Assembly (NCBI RefSeq): GCF_014204865.1
Contig: NZ_JACHMG010000001.1
Coordinates: forward strand, 5,916,501 to 5,980,500
Length of the DNA stretch: 64,000 bases
From: Amycolatopsis jiangsuensis
GTDB lineage: Bacteria; Actinomycetota; Actinomycetes; Mycobacteriales; Pseudonocardiaceae
Direction of reading: 5' to 3'
The notes beneath the pieces are model-generated. The model ran no database searches and had not been told where the DNA came from. It saw only the letters and a list, made by a program, of their open reading frames with translations. Positions 1-10,432 of the stretch are shown piece after piece (positions within the stretch are counted from its first letter, which is position 1; the number at the start of each line of letters is the position of its first letter). A program made the position numbers and the translations under genes.

Positions 1-1
1 G

Positions 2-442
2 TCCGGCGGCGGCTGGGTGGACCTCGCCCCGAGCGGTCCCGGCGACGTCTACCCGCTCGAACTGACCGGCGGCACCGGGTGGTCGGTGCACCGCGAAGCG
101 GTCCTCGCGCGGCCCGGCTCGGTGCGCCACGACCCGGCATGGGCGCCGCTGCAGCAGCTCTTCGGCTCGGACTCCGGGTTCCTCGAGCACTACAGCGGCA
201 CCGGGCCGCTCGTGCTGACCACACCCGGTCCGGTGGATTCGTTCACGCTTTCGCCGCGCGAGGTGGTGACCGTGCGGCCGGAGTACGTGCTGGCGTATCC
301 GGACACCCTGCAGGTCCGGCTGCGCGCGGTCGACCCGAGCGGTCCGCAGTCCCTGCGCACCGGCGAAGGACTGGTCCTCGACTTCGCCGGTCCGGGCACC
401 GTTCTGGTCCAGGCACGCAGCAGGCGGGTCCCGAAGGGGTAG
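2..442 (+). CDS. AIM24 family protein, 3' part only
   Basis: The gene enters from outside the window; an open frame runs from base 2 to a TAG at 442. The visible 146 residues have the beta-rich, Gly-rich character of the AIM24 / TIGR00266 family, with a stretch ending in SGTGPLVLTTPGPV and a later DFAGPGTVLVQARSR. That pattern of an oligomeric beta-sandwich with a final VQTRS-like strand is typical of the family, whose biochemical role is not established in bacteria. No start, promoter or domain order can be judged because the N-terminus is missing. The assignment rests on pattern similarity only, so an unrelated beta-sandwich protein remains possible. Confidence 0.6.
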   Translation, partial: SGGGWVDLAPSGPGDVYPLELTGGTGWSVHREAVLARPGSVRHDPAWAPLQQLFGSDSGFLEHYSGTGPLVLTTPGPVDSFTLSPREVVTVRPEYVLAYPDTLQVRLRAVDPSGPQSLRTGEGLVLDFAGPGTVLVQARSRRVPKG

Positions 443-464
443 GGGGAATCTGCCGGATTGCCCA

Positions 465-492
465 TTGCCGAGTGCGCTGATTCCGGTAGCGT
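465..492 (+). promoter_or_regulatory. Possible promoter of the cold-shock gene
   Basis: TTGCCG at 465-470 and TAGCGT at 487-492 are 16 bases apart and resemble an actinobacterial vegetative promoter. Transcription would begin near 499, leaving a leader of about 50 nt before the GTG at 551, in keeping with cold-shock genes. This is inferred from hexamers only. Confidence 0.35.
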
Positions 493-550
493 GAGCTGCA
501 CTTCCGCACCGCTGGAAGATCAGCGGATCGTTGTTTCGAGGGAGGGCGCC

Positions 551-757
551 GTGGCTGTCGGCACCGTCAAGTGGTTCAACTCGGAAAAGGGCTACGGATT
601 CATCGAATCCCCCGAAGGGCCGGACGTGTTCGTGCATTATTCGGCCATCCAGGCCGAGGGTTTCCGCACGCTCGACGAAGGCGACCGGGTGGAGTTCGAG
701 GTCCAGTCCGGCCGCGACGGCCGCAGCCAGGCCGCGGACGTCCGCAAGGTGTCCTGA
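551..757 (+). CDS. csp: Cold-shock domain protein
   Basis: This 68-residue protein is a single cold-shock domain that binds single-stranded RNA/DNA and melts structure. It begins [18 protein letters not shown] and carries both RNA-binding motifs: RNP1 (KGYGFI) and RNP2 (VFVHYS). The length matches stand-alone CspA-type proteins. A longer frame opens at 458, but the GTG at 551 is preferred because a purine-rich GAGGGAGGG lies just upstream and family members start at this point. It stands alone between the AIM24 gene and the kinase gene, with about 70 bp to the kinase. CspA paralogues are numerous in actinomycetes, so which one this is cannot be told. Confidence 0.93.
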   Translation: MAVGTVKWFNSEKGYGFIESPEGPDVFVHYSAIQAEGFRTLDEGDRVEFEVQSGRDGRSQAADVRKVS

Positions 758-825
758 GGCAACCCTGCTGACCGGTTGGGCGAACCGCCAGTGGCAGCGG
801 ATACCGGCGCGTTAAGCTGCGCTGC

Positions 826-2508
826 GTGACAGGCGATGTGTCGGGGGACCTCACCGGTCGGCGGCTGGGCAATTACCGCATCGACTCGGTGCTCGGCAAG
901 GGCGGCATGAGCGTGACCTACCAGGCCACCGACGTGCGGCTCGGCCGCAAGGTGGCGCTGAAGGTCATCGGGGACCACCTCGGCACGGACGCCGAGTTCC
1001 GCGAACGCTTCGTCGACGAGGCCCGCAACACCTCCGCGATCGACCACGCCAACGTCGTGCCTTTGTACGACTTCGGCGAGCTCGACGGGATGCTCTACAT
1101 CGCCATGCGGATGGTCGACGGCGGCGACCTCGCCGGCCTGGTCTCCGGCGGTCCGATCGCGCCGTCGCGTGCGCTGACGCTGCTCGACCAGGTGGCCGAC
1201 GCACTGGACACCCTGCACAACCACGGACTGGTGCACCTCGACGTGAAACCGGCCAACGTGCTGGTCACCAGCCGCGAGACCTCCCGCGAGCACGTGTACG
1301 TCGCCGACTTCGGCCTGACCCGCCGTGGCGCGACCGGCCACCGCACCCGCGGCGGTGACTTCCTGGGCTCGCCCACCTACGCCGCCCCCGAGCACCTGCG
1401 CGGCGAGCCGCTCGACGGGCGCACCGACCAGTACGCGCTCACCTGCGTGCTTTTCGCCTGCCTGACCGGAAACCCGCCGTTCCGCGGCGACGTGCCGACG
1501 GTCATCAAGGGCCATCTCGGCGGAGAACCCCCGTCGGTGTCCCGCGCCGTGGCCCTGCCGCCCGCCGTGGACGAGGTCATCCGCAAGGGCATGGCCAAGA
1601 ACCCGACCGACCGCTACCCGAACTGCGTGGCGATGATCGCGGCGGCCCGCGTCGCCCTCGGCCCGCTCGCCGGCTCGGACACCCCGCCCGGCCCCGCCGG
1701 GCAGCACCCACCGGTCGAGCCCGCGGGCGGCCCGCCGGTCGCCGCCGGTTTCGCCGCGCCAGGTGGTTCGGGCCAGCCGGGTGGGCCGGGGCAGCCGGGT
1801 GGGCCCGTTCAGTCCGCTGGTTCCGTTCAGTCCGGTGGCCCGGCCCAGCCGGGCGGACCGACTCAGCAAGGCGGCCCGGTCCAGCAAGGCGGACCGGTCC
1901 AGCAGAGTGGTCCGGTCCCGCCAGGTGGTCCGAACAACGCCGCCCCTTCGGGGTACCAAGGCGCTCCCGGTCTGCCCGGCACTTCCACGCACCCCGGCAT
2001 GCCCATGCAGCCTGGCGGCTACCCCGCGCCCGGCAGTCCCGGCCAGCCCGTGGCTCCCGGCCTCGGCGGATACGGCGCCCCGCCCGCGCCCGGCTACCCG
2101 GCGCGGCAGAACCCGTCCGGTTACCCCGGCCAGCCGCAGCCCGGCTACGGCTACCCGGGCCAGCCGGTTCCACCGCCCGGCTACGGCTACCCGAACCAGA
2201 ACCCGGCCTACGGCGATCCGATGCGGCTGCGTCCGCCGTCACCGGTCACCGGGGCCGCAGCGTTCCAGCCCGCGGCCAAGAGCGGCAAGCTCACCTGGCT
2301 GTGGATCGTGCTCGGTGTCGTCGTGGTGGCCGGGCTCGTCGTCGGCGGGATCCTGCTGTTCGGCGGGAACGACGGGGACAGTGGCAGCGACACCCCCACT
2401 TCGACCGCGCCGAACATCCCGGTCGGTCCCGGCGGTTCACAGACGCCAGGGCCGTCGTCCTCGCGGCAGCCACCGCCCTCGTCGATTCCGATCCAGCCGA
2501 GCCGCTGA
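826..2508 (+). CDS. Membrane-anchored Ser/Thr protein kinase, PknB-like N-terminal domain
   Basis: The 560-residue product has an N-terminal Hanks-type kinase domain (about residues 15-275): Gly-rich loop GKGGMSVTY, catalytic lysine K46 in [13 protein letters not shown] with D139, DFG at D161, and an APE segment (YAAPEHL). The HRD arginine is replaced by leucine (HLD), so it is a non-RD kinase. Residues about 280-480 form a low-complexity Pro/Gly/Gln linker. A membrane segment lies near 489-514 and a short Ser/Pro/Thr-rich external tail follows. There are no PASTA repeats, so the muropeptide-sensing mode of PknB is not expected. The GTG at 826 has no obvious Shine-Dalgarno. Substrates are unknown. 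Confidence 0.93.
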   Translation: MTGDVSGDLTGRRLGNYRIDSVLGKGGMSVTYQATDVRLGRKVALKVIGDHLGTDAEFRERFVDEARNTSAIDHANVVPLYDFGELDGMLYIAMRMVDGGDLAGLVSGGPIAPSRALTLLDQVADALDTLHNHGLVHLDVKPANVLVTSRETSREHVYVADFGLTRRGATGHRTRGGDFLGSPTYAAPEHLRGEPLDGRTDQYALTCVLFACLTGNPPFRGDVPTVIKGHLGGEPPSVSRAVALPPAVDEVIRKGMAKNPTDRYPNCVAMIAAARVALGPLAGSDTPPGPAGQHPPVEPAGGPPVAAGFAAPGGSGQPGGPGQPGGPVQSAGSVQSGGPAQPGGPTQQGGPVQQGGPVQQSGPVPPGGPNNAAPSGYQGAPGLPGTSTHPGMPMQPGGYPAPGSPGQPVAPGLGGYGAPPAPGYPARQNPSGYPGQPQPGYGYPGQPVPPPGYGYPNQNPAYGDPMRLRPPSPVTGAAAFQPAAKSGKLTWLWIVLGVVVVAGLVVGGILLFGGNDGDSGSDTPTSTAPNIPVGPGGSQTPGPSSSRQPPPSSIPIQPSR

Positions 2509-2517
2509 CCTGCGCTT

Positions 2518-2544
2518 CTTGCACTCGCCCCCGGGGAGTGCTAA
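2518..2544. promoter_or_regulatory. CIRCE operator 1 overlapping the groEL promoter
   Basis: The left half CTTGCACTC and right half GAGTGCTAA are separated by 9 bases, matching the HrcA-binding CIRCE element (TTAGCACTC-N9-GAGTGCTAA) at 7/9 and 9/9 positions. The same bases supply TTGCAC (2519-2524) and TAAACA (2542-2547) spaced by 17, a plausible -35/-10 pair, so HrcA binding would block the polymerase. Confidence 0.85.
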
Positions 2545-2552
2545 ACACGGTA

Positions 2553-2579
2553 TTGGCACTCGACGCCGTCGAGTGCCAG
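2553..2579. promoter_or_regulatory. CIRCE operator 2 over the predicted groEL transcription start
   Basis: TTGGCACTC and GAGTGCCAG flank a 9-base spacer, matching CIRCE at 8/9 and 7/9. It begins 9 bases beyond the first element and covers the expected start of transcription, so the two sites may bind HrcA dimers side by side. Confidence 0.8.
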
Positions 2580-2698
2580 GCAGGCGGTCACCGATCGCCC
2601 GCCTGAAGGTCGGGACGGTGAGGCTGATCCACCCGGTCAGTCGTCCGTCGCGGGCACCGAGCCTGGCCGAGGAAGAGTCCTGCTGCCGCCGCTGCTGA

Positions 2699-4384
<1,686 letters not shown>

Positions 4385-4401
4385 GTTCGGCTGCACTACC
4401 C

Positions 4402-4441
4402 GGCGAAGCCCGGTCCACCCTCCGGTGGGCCGGGCTTCGCC
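4402..4441 (+). terminator. groEL terminator hairpin
   Basis: GGCGAAGCCCGG (4402-4413) pairs perfectly with CCGGGCTTCGCC (4430-4441), and CCACC/GGTGG extend the stem inside. It begins 17 bases after the groEL stop and is followed by CTTTCT. It is a strong intrinsic-type hairpin. Confidence 0.8.
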
Positions 4442-4815
4442 CTTTCTCGGGCTCGCGTATTGCCGGGCCGCCCGTTCTTGGGCTGGGTGTTGCTGCGCGT
4501 CGCCCTTTCTCGGGCTCGCGTATTGCCGGGCCGCCCGTTCTTGGGCTGGGTGTTGCTGCGCGTCGCCCTTTCTTGGGCTTGCGTGTTGCCGCGCCGCCCT
4601 TTCCCGGGCTGCGTGGGGCAACAGCCGTCCGTTCTTGGTCGCCTGTTGCCACGCCGTCCGTTTCTGGGCTCCCCGTTCTACCCCGCCCGTTCTTGGTCGC
4701 CTGGTCCCGCACTGTCGGTTTCCGGGCTCCCCTTTCCGGCCCGCCCGGCCTCGCCGGTCGCTCGACCGCCCGTTCTCGCGCCGCCCGTTCCCCTGGCTGG
4801 GTTTCGCCCGTTCAC
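4438..4815. repeat. Degenerate tandem array, alternating 31/32-bp units (63-bp higher-order repeat)
   Basis: A motif like CGCCCKTTCTYGGGCT recurs at 4438, 4469, 4501, 4532, 4564 and 4595 and then decays toward 4815. The 63-bp pair at 4438-4500 is copied exactly at 4501-4563. The array fills the convergent space between groEL and the next minus-strand gene. Frames through it give only low-complexity peptides, so it is taken as non-coding. Confidence 0.85.
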
Positions 4816-5150
4816 GAAGTCAGAGCCCGCCGCTGCGAGAGCAGCATCGTCGTCAGCACCCCCGCCGCGAGCAGTCCGAGCCCCCTGCGCCAGGCCACCG
4901 CGGGCTGCCGTGTGCGGCAGACGACCACGATCGCGGCCATTGCCGTCGGCAGGACCACCGCGATCGGGATCGTCACCGCCAGCACGGCACCGACGCAACC
5001 GCTCGAATCCCCGTCGTCCGAGCATGTCGCGCTGACGCCCAGGAAAAGCAGCGACGCCCAGCCGGCCGCGAGGATCAGCAGCCCGCCGAGCAGACAGACC
5101 CCGATCCTCGCGAACGCGACCGAGGCCGTTGCCGGCAATCGAGGACTCAT
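4812..5150 (-). CDS. Small membrane protein, unknown function
   Basis: The 112-residue product starts MSPRLPATASVAF and has about three hydrophobic segments (near residues 11-35, 55-75 and 88-103) with a short Cys-containing loop (SATCSDDGDSSGC) between the first two. The loop's two cysteines could form an external disulfide. An in-frame ATG 21 bases upstream is possible. The gene has no recognisable family. Its 3' end touches the tandem array downstream of groEL. It may encode a lineage-specific membrane protein; coding status rests on the membrane-like hydrophobicity pattern and is moderately secure. Confidence 0.5.
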   Translation of the reverse strand: MSPRLPATASVAFARIGVCLLGGLLILAAGWASLLFLGVSATCSDDGDSSGCVGAVLAVTIPIAVVLPTAMAAIVVVCRTRQPAVAWRRGLGLLAAGVLTTMLLSQRRALTS

Positions 5151-5186
5151 GTCCGGGAAGACGTATTCCACCGCCCCGGGTTCCCG

Positions 5187-5405
5187 CGCCTCGGCTCACT
5201 GCTGCCCCGAATTTCCCTCCCGCCCCGGCTCACAGTGCCGCCGGTTCCACGTCGTTCCGGCTCCCGCCGCCCCGGTTCCGTGCGCTCGGCTCACTGTTGC
5301 CCTGGGTTTCCCTGCTGTCCCGGCTCACTGCCGCTCCGGGTCTCCCCGCGTCCCGGCTCACTGTGCCTCCGGTTCCCCGTCGCTCCGGTTCCCTGCCGCC
5401 CCCGG
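5187..5405. repeat. Degenerate ~33-bp tandem array
   Basis: The octamer CGGCTCAC occurs at 5192, 5226, 5287, 5321 and 5354 within otherwise C-rich, imperfect copies of a 33-34-bp unit (one gap is about two units). It occupies the space between the small membrane gene and the PspC gene. No gene is supported in it. Confidence 0.65.
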
Positions 5406-5455
5406 TTCCCCGGCCGGGCCCGGTCGCCCCCTCCGCGTCCGGGGCCGGCCGGGGC

Positions 5456-5680
5456 TCAGGCCCCGGCCTCGGGGGTCAGGAAGACGGCGGCGAGGTACAC
5501 CGGGATCATCACCCCGGCGGAAAGCACGGTGGCGGCGACCGTGGCGATGCGGACCATCGCCGGGTCCACGCCGAGGTAGTCGGCCCATCCGCCGCAGACC
5601 CCGGTGATCATCCGGTCGGTCCGGCTGCGGTGGAGCTTCTTGGTCTGCGGCTGGTAGGTGGTGTCCGTCGGGTTCGTCAT
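5456..5680 (-). CDS. PspC domain protein
   Basis: The 74-residue protein has the PspC signature in its middle: RSRTDRMITGVCGGWADYLG, followed by VDPAMVRI and a hydrophobic segment (residues about 50-70) that would insert in the membrane. PspC proteins act in envelope-stress signalling, and in actinomycetes short single-domain versions are common. The ATG at 5680 is chosen over an upstream in-frame start at 5752 because the added 24 residues are Gly/Arg-rich and non-conserved. It faces the PheC-like gene across a 130-bp divergent spacer. Confidence 0.85.
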   Translation of the reverse strand: MTNPTDTTYQPQTKKLHRSRTDRMITGVCGGWADYLGVDPAMVRIATVAATVLSAGVMIPVYLAAVFLTPEAGA

Positions 5681-5811
5681 GCCGGTAATCCTGCGCCCCG
5701 GACCACCCCGGCCACATCCGGGAACGGCCCGGAGAAGGCCCTGGTCCGGCAACCCTGAAAGACCCCGGGAAAGCCCTTGGACGCGGGGCGCTTGCCGGGG
5801 AAGATGACCGG

Positions 5812-6591
5812 ATGAAGATCGTCGCGCTCGTGGTCGTGCTGCTGGCCGTGTTCGGTGTCGCGGCGGCGTCCGCGACCGGGCGCGGCGAACCCGGCCGGCC
5901 CGCCGCCGTGCTCGCCCGCGGCGAACTGCGCGTGTGCAGTACCGGGGATTACCGGCCGTTCACCTACCGCGATCCGGCCGGACGGTGGAGCGGTATCGAC
6001 GTCGACCTGGCCGGCGACCTCGCGCACCGGCTCGGAGTCCGGCCCACCCTGGTCCAGACCACCTGGGCGCAGCTCGCCCACGACGTCGGAAGCCGCTGTG
6101 ACCTCGCGATGGGCGGGATCTCGGTCACGGCGGAGCGGGCGCGGCTGGCCACCTACAGCACGTCCTACCAACGCGACGGCAAGACGCCGATCACGCGCTG
6201 CGCGGACGTGGCACGATTCGGGACGCCGGAGCAGATCGATCGCCCGGAGGTTCGCGTCGTGGTCAATCCTGGTGGTACCAACGAAAAGTACGTGCGCACG
6301 CAGCTGCGGCGAGCCACTGTCGTGCCGTATCCGGACAACAACACGATCTTCGGTGAGCTGCTCGCCGGTCGGGCCGACCTGATGATCACCGACGCGTCCG
6401 AGACGCGCTGGCAGGCCCGGCAGCATCCGCAGCTGTGCGCAGTGCACCCGGACCATCCGTTCACCGACGACGAGAAGGCCTACCTGCTGCCGCGAAATCC
6501 CGGGCCACTGCTGGACTACGTGAACGGATGGCTGCGCGCGATCCGGGAGGACGGGACATACGCCGCGGTCACCCAGCGCTGGTTCGGCTGA
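5812..6591 (+). CDS. pheC: PheC-like cyclohexadienyl (arogenate/prephenate) dehydratase, exported
   Basis: The 259-residue protein has a signal peptide (about residues 1-22) and a type 3 solute-binding fold. Beyond the general fold it keeps segments recalled from the periplasmic cyclohexadienyl dehydratase PheC of Pseudomonas: STGDYRPF, RDGKTPI, NPGGTNEKY, ADLMITDASE and LCAVHPDHPF. PheC converts arogenate or prephenate to phenylalanine or phenylpyruvate outside the cytoplasm. GGGGAAG precedes the ATG. No transporter genes adjoin it, which favours an enzyme over an amino-acid binding protein, though the latter is the main alternative. No other aromatic-pathway gene is nearby, so the metabolic role is inferred. 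Confidence 0.75.
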   Translation: MKIVALVVVLLAVFGVAAASATGRGEPGRPAAVLARGELRVCSTGDYRPFTYRDPAGRWSGIDVDLAGDLAHRLGVRPTLVQTTWAQLAHDVGSRCDLAMGGISVTAERARLATYSTSYQRDGKTPITRCADVARFGTPEQIDRPEVRVVVNPGGTNEKYVRTQLRRATVVPYPDNNTIFGELLAGRADLMITDASETRWQARQHPQLCAVHPDHPFTDDEKAYLLPRNPGPLLDYVNGWLRAIREDGTYAAVTQRWFG

Positions 6592-6640
6592 GGTCGCGGA
6601 ACCCGTCAGGGGCGGTCTGCTGCTCTGGCCTGCCCGGTGG

Positions 6641-7591
6641 TCACCGCGGCGCTCGGCGGAACTCGGCTCGTACCCGCGCCAGCCGGTCCTGCCAAGCCTG
6701 CCGCACCTCGGGAGACGCGGCGAACGGGGCGTACGCGTCCGGCTCCGGCGCCTGGGTCAGCACCGGGAGGTAACCGTCCACAGGAGACAGCGTGGTCGTG
6801 CTGACATCCCCCTGCAGCAACGACATTGTGCCGAGACCGCAGGCGAAATCGAGCCGCGGCAAGGCGCCCGCGAGGGCCAGCCCGGCCGCCAGCCCCACAC
6901 TGGTCTCCACCGCCGAAGACACCACGCACGGCAGCCCGCACGCTTCGGCGACCTCGAGGGCGCGGCGCACCCCGCCCAGCGGCGCGACCTTGAGCACGGC
7001 GACGTCGGCCGCTCCGGCGACGGCCACTTTCAGCGGGTCTTCGGCCCGCCGGATCGACTCGTCGGCCGCGATGCGCACGGAAACCCGGCGGCGGACGGCG
7101 GCGAGGTCGTCGATCGTGGGGCAGGGCTGCTCGGCGTATTCCAGGCCGCCGGCCGCCCGGTCCAGTTCGCCGAGGGCGTGCACGGCGGTGTCCACGTCCC
7201 AGGCCGCGTTCGCGTCCACCCGGATCGCGCCGGACGGGCCGAGCGCTTCGCGGACCGCCGCCAGGCGGGCGCAGTCCTCGGCGAGCGTGGCGCGCTTGTC
7301 CGCGACTTTGACCTTCGCCGTGCGGCAGCCGGAGGCGAGCACCAGCTCGTGGGCACGTTCGGGCGCCACGATCGGGACTGTCGTGTTCACCTCGATCCGG
7401 TCCCGGACCGGGGCCGGCCAACCCCGGTCGCTCGCTTCGACGGCGGCGGCGAGCCAGGGCACGCTCTCGGTGTCCGAGTAGTCCGCGAACGGGCAGAATT
7501 CTCCCCATCCGGCGGGCCCGTGGAGCAGCACGCCCTCACGCACGGTGATGTCCCGGAATCGGTTGCGCAGCGGCAGCGCGTAGACCTGCAT
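6641..7591 (-). CDS. menC: o-Succinylbenzoate synthase
   Basis: The 316-residue protein belongs to the enolase superfamily and would dehydrate SHCHC to o-succinylbenzoate in menaquinone synthesis. Catalytic and metal motifs are in order: KVKV (acid/base lysine), DANAAW, EYAEQP and ADES for the magnesium ligands, and VLKVAPLGG with the second lysine. The short length and lack of a large capping domain match actinobacterial MenC. No other men gene is in the window, so it is detached from the pathway cluster. It is divergent from the SARP-type regulator, with 63 bp between the starts. Confidence 0.92.
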   Translation of the reverse strand: MQVYALPLRNRFRDITVREGVLLHGPAGWGEFCPFADYSDTESVPWLAAAVEASDRGWPAPVRDRIEVNTTVPIVAPERAHELVLASGCRTAKVKVADKRATLAEDCARLAAVREALGPSGAIRVDANAAWDVDTAVHALGELDRAAGGLEYAEQPCPTIDDLAAVRRRVSVRIAADESIRRAEDPLKVAVAGAADVAVLKVAPLGGVRRALEVAEACGLPCVVSSAVETSVGLAAGLALAGALPRLDFACGLGTMSLLQGDVSTTTLSPVDGYLPVLTQAPEPDAYAPFAASPEVRQAWQDRLARVRAEFRRAPR

Positions 7592-7654
7592 GACTGCCGA
7601 TCATGCCATCGCGGCGGGGAACCCGGGTGCCGTCCGGGTCGTCGGACATTCACA

Positions 7655-10432
7655 ATGGAACCAATGGACTTCCGGGTGCTCGGCCCGGCCGAGGTGCTGG
7701 CCGGCGACCAGGTGGTGCCGCTGGGCGGCAGCCGCCCGCTGATCGTGCTCACCGGGCTCCTGCTGCGGGCCAACCGGCTCGTCTCGGTCGACCTGCTGAG
7801 CCACTGGCTGTGGACCGACGACCAGCGTCGTTCGAAGGGCGCTTTGCAGACGTACGTGCTGCGGTTGCGCCGCGCGCTCGGTGAGGGCGTCTCGATCCGC
7901 ACCGAGCGTGGCGGATACCTGCTCGAAGTCGACGAAAACGCGGTGGACCTGCTGCGTTTCCGGCAGTTCACCGGACGGGGCCGCGCGGCCGCCGAGCGTG
8001 GTGAACACCGGCGGGCGGCCGAGTTGTTCGAGGACGCGCTGGCCGAATGGCGCGGGCCGGCACTGCAGAACGTCGAATCGGACGCCTTGCACCGGGAGGA
8101 AGCGGGCCAGCTCGCCGAGGAGCGCGCGCGGGTGCGCGAACAGTGGGCCGAAGCGCTGCTGTCGGTCGGCGAGTACGACGCGATCGTGCCGGAGCTGAGC
8201 CGGCTGACCAGGGAACATCCGTTGCGCGAACGCCCGCACGAGCAGTTGATGCTCGCCCTGTTCCGCGCCGGGCGGCAGGCCGAGGCGCTGGACACCTACC
8301 AGCGGATCAGCGCCGTGCTGGCCGAGGAGCTGGGCCTCGATCCCGGCGCCGGACTGCAGCGTGCTCACCGGCTCGTACTGGGCGGGGACGATGCCACGCG
8401 CTACCGGCCGGCGGTCGAACCGCAGGTGCCCCACCAGCTGCCGGCGGACCTTCGTGCGTTCGCCGGGCGGACCGCGGCGTTGAAGACGTTGCGCGCGTTG
8501 GTGCCCGAGGCGCTCGACGAAGGTACGTCCACTCCGATTGCCTCGGTGGAAGGCCTTGGCGGGCAGGGGAAGACGACGCTGTCCGTGCACTTCGCACACC
8601 AGATCGCGGACCGGTTCTCCGGCGGTCAGGTGTTTCTGGATCTGCGTGGTTTCGGTGCCGGTGATCCGCTGGATCCGCTCGCGGCCCTGGAGGCGATGCT
8701 CACCGCGCTCGGGGTGCCCGCCGACCGGATTCCGTGCGGTCTCGACGAGCGGGCGGCGACCTGGCGCACGCACACCGCGGGCCGGCGGCTGATCGTGGTG
8801 CTGGACAACGCGAACAGCTCGGAGCAGGTGCGTCCGCTGGTGCCAGGACCGGGCTGCCTTGTCGTGGCCACCAGCCGGCTGCAGCTGCGCGGTCTCGCCG
8901 CCACGCACGGTGTCCGGCGCATCGCACTGTCCGAATTGGACGACGAAGAAGCGGTGGAGCTGCTCGCGTCGGCAGTCGGTGTCGAGCGGGTGAGAGCGGA
9001 TCCGGCCGCGGCGGAGCGGTTCGTGCGGTACTGCGGCGGGTTGCCGCTGGCGATCCGGATCCTCGCCGTGCGGCTGGCGCAGTTCCCGGACCTTCCGCTG
9101 GATGAGTTCGTCGCTGCCCTGCCGGCGGAACACGGCCGCCTCGGCACGTTCGACCTGGGGGACGGGGACGAGACGAACATCCGTGTGGTGTTCTCCTGTT
9201 CGTACCGGGCTTTGCCGGCACCCGCAGCCAGACTGTTGCGGCTGCTGGGGTTGCCGGTGGTTCCGGTGTTCGATGTGGACACTGCCGTCGTGCTCGCGGG
9301 CCGGACGGGCAAGGAGACCCGGGAGGCGCTGGGCGCGCTCGTCTCCGCGCATCTGCTCGCCCAGCCGAAGCCGGGGCAGTACCGGTTCCACGACTTGATC
9401 CGGGAGTACGCGTTCGAACTGTCGTACCAAGTGGACAGTGCCGAGGAGCGCGCCGCCGCGTGCGGACGGCTGCTCGACTGGTACCTGGTGACCGCGCGGA
9501 ACGCGGCCTGGGCGATGCGGCCGGACCGGTTCCAGGACAGCCTGGGGATCGAGGATCTGCGTGGTGGTCTGGAATTCGCTGACTATCACGAGGGTCTTGC
9601 CTGGTTCTCCGCGGAGCACGAGAACCTGGTTTCGGTGGTGAACTGGTCGTTCCGGATCCAGCAGTACGCGCATTGCTGGAAGGTGGCGTGGCTGCTCTTC
9701 ACCTATTTCGCCGGCCGCGGCCGGGTCGACGAGTGGCGTGCGGTGCACGAGGTGGCCCTGCGTGCGACCCGCGACTCCGGCGATCGCGCTGGGGAAGCGG
9801 CGATCCTCAATGGACTGGGCGTGATCGACGCGGTCGTCCGCGACTACCCGTCGGCGCGGCGTCATCTGGAAGAAGCCCTTGCCGTGCAACAGGAACTCGG
9901 GTCCCTGCGAGGCGAGGCACGGGCTCGTTACAACCTCTCGCAAAGCGCACACGACCTGGAGGACTTCCCCGCCGCGTATCGGCATGGCATGCGCGCCCTG
10001 GAGATCGCCCGCGAACTGCGCCTGGACGGCTTCGAGACGAACGTATTGCGCGCCCTGGGCGACCTGTGCGCGACGATGGGTGACCATCCGCAAGCTCTGT
10101 CGCTGGCGGAGGAAGCGCTGTCGCTCGTTCCGCCGGAAAACCCGCGCATCGGCCGCTTCGCGCTCACCACGCGCGCCAGGGCGCTGCTGGGGCTGGGCCG
10201 GCACACGGAGGGTATCGAGTGCATGTCCGAGGCAGTGGACATGTTCTTCGCGATGGACGAGGAGTACGAGGCCGCGGACGTCCTGTCGGACCTCGGAAGC
10301 GCCCACCTGAGCCAAGGCCGCCCCGCCGCCGCCCGCGATTGCTGGCTGCGCTCGGTCCGCCTGCTGACCACCCTGTCCCACCCGGACGCGGACACCGTAC
10401 GAGCGAAACTGGCCACCTTGGTGGGCGGCTGA
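7655..10432 (+). CDS. AfsR/SARP-type regulator: winged helix, BTAD, NB-ARC and TPR
   Basis: The product has about 925 residues. An OmpR-type winged helix (residues about 1-95, starting MDFRVLGPAEV) is followed by a BTAD helical domain (about 100-245). Next is an NB-ARC ATPase with P-loop GLGGQGKTT, a Walker B-like LIVVLDNA and the GLPL motif (GGLPLAIRIL). TPR-like helices fill the last 300 residues. This is the AfsR architecture: a nucleotide-switched transcription activator, often of secondary metabolism. The frame is open well upstream, but the SARP domain begins at the ATG at 7655, with another ATG at 7664; neither has a strong ribosome site. No biosynthetic cluster is adjacent, so its targets are unknown. 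Confidence 0.9.
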   Translation: MEPMDFRVLGPAEVLAGDQVVPLGGSRPLIVLTGLLLRANRLVSVDLLSHWLWTDDQRRSKGALQTYVLRLRRALGEGVSIRTERGGYLLEVDENAVDLLRFRQFTGRGRAAAERGEHRRAAELFEDALAEWRGPALQNVESDALHREEAGQLAEERARVREQWAEALLSVGEYDAIVPELSRLTREHPLRERPHEQLMLALFRAGRQAEALDTYQRISAVLAEELGLDPGAGLQRAHRLVLGGDDATRYRPAVEPQVPHQLPADLRAFAGRTAALKTLRALVPEALDEGTSTPIASVEGLGGQGKTTLSVHFAHQIADRFSGGQVFLDLRGFGAGDPLDPLAALEAMLTALGVPADRIPCGLDERAATWRTHTAGRRLIVVLDNANSSEQVRPLVPGPGCLVVATSRLQLRGLAATHGVRRIALSELDDEEAVELLASAVGVERVRADPAAAERFVRYCGGLPLAIRILAVRLAQFPDLPLDEFVAALPAEHGRLGTFDLGDGDETNIRVVFSCSYRALPAPAARLLRLLGLPVVPVFDVDTAVVLAGRTGKETREALGALVSAHLLAQPKPGQYRFHDLIREYAFELSYQVDSAEERAAACGRLLDWYLVTARNAAWAMRPDRFQDSLGIEDLRGGLEFADYHEGLAWFSAEHENLVSVVNWSFRIQQYAHCWKVAWLLFTYFAGRGRVDEWRAVHEVALRATRDSGDRAGEAAILNGLGVIDAVVRDYPSARRHLEEALAVQQELGSLRGEARARYNLSQSAHDLEDFPAAYRHGMRALEIARELRLDGFETNVLRALGDLCATMGDHPQALSLAEEALSLVPPENPRIGRFALTTRARALLGLGRHTEGIECMSEAVDMFFAMDEEYEAADVLSDLGSAHLSQGRPAAARDCWLRSVRLLTTLSHPDADTVRAKLATLVGG

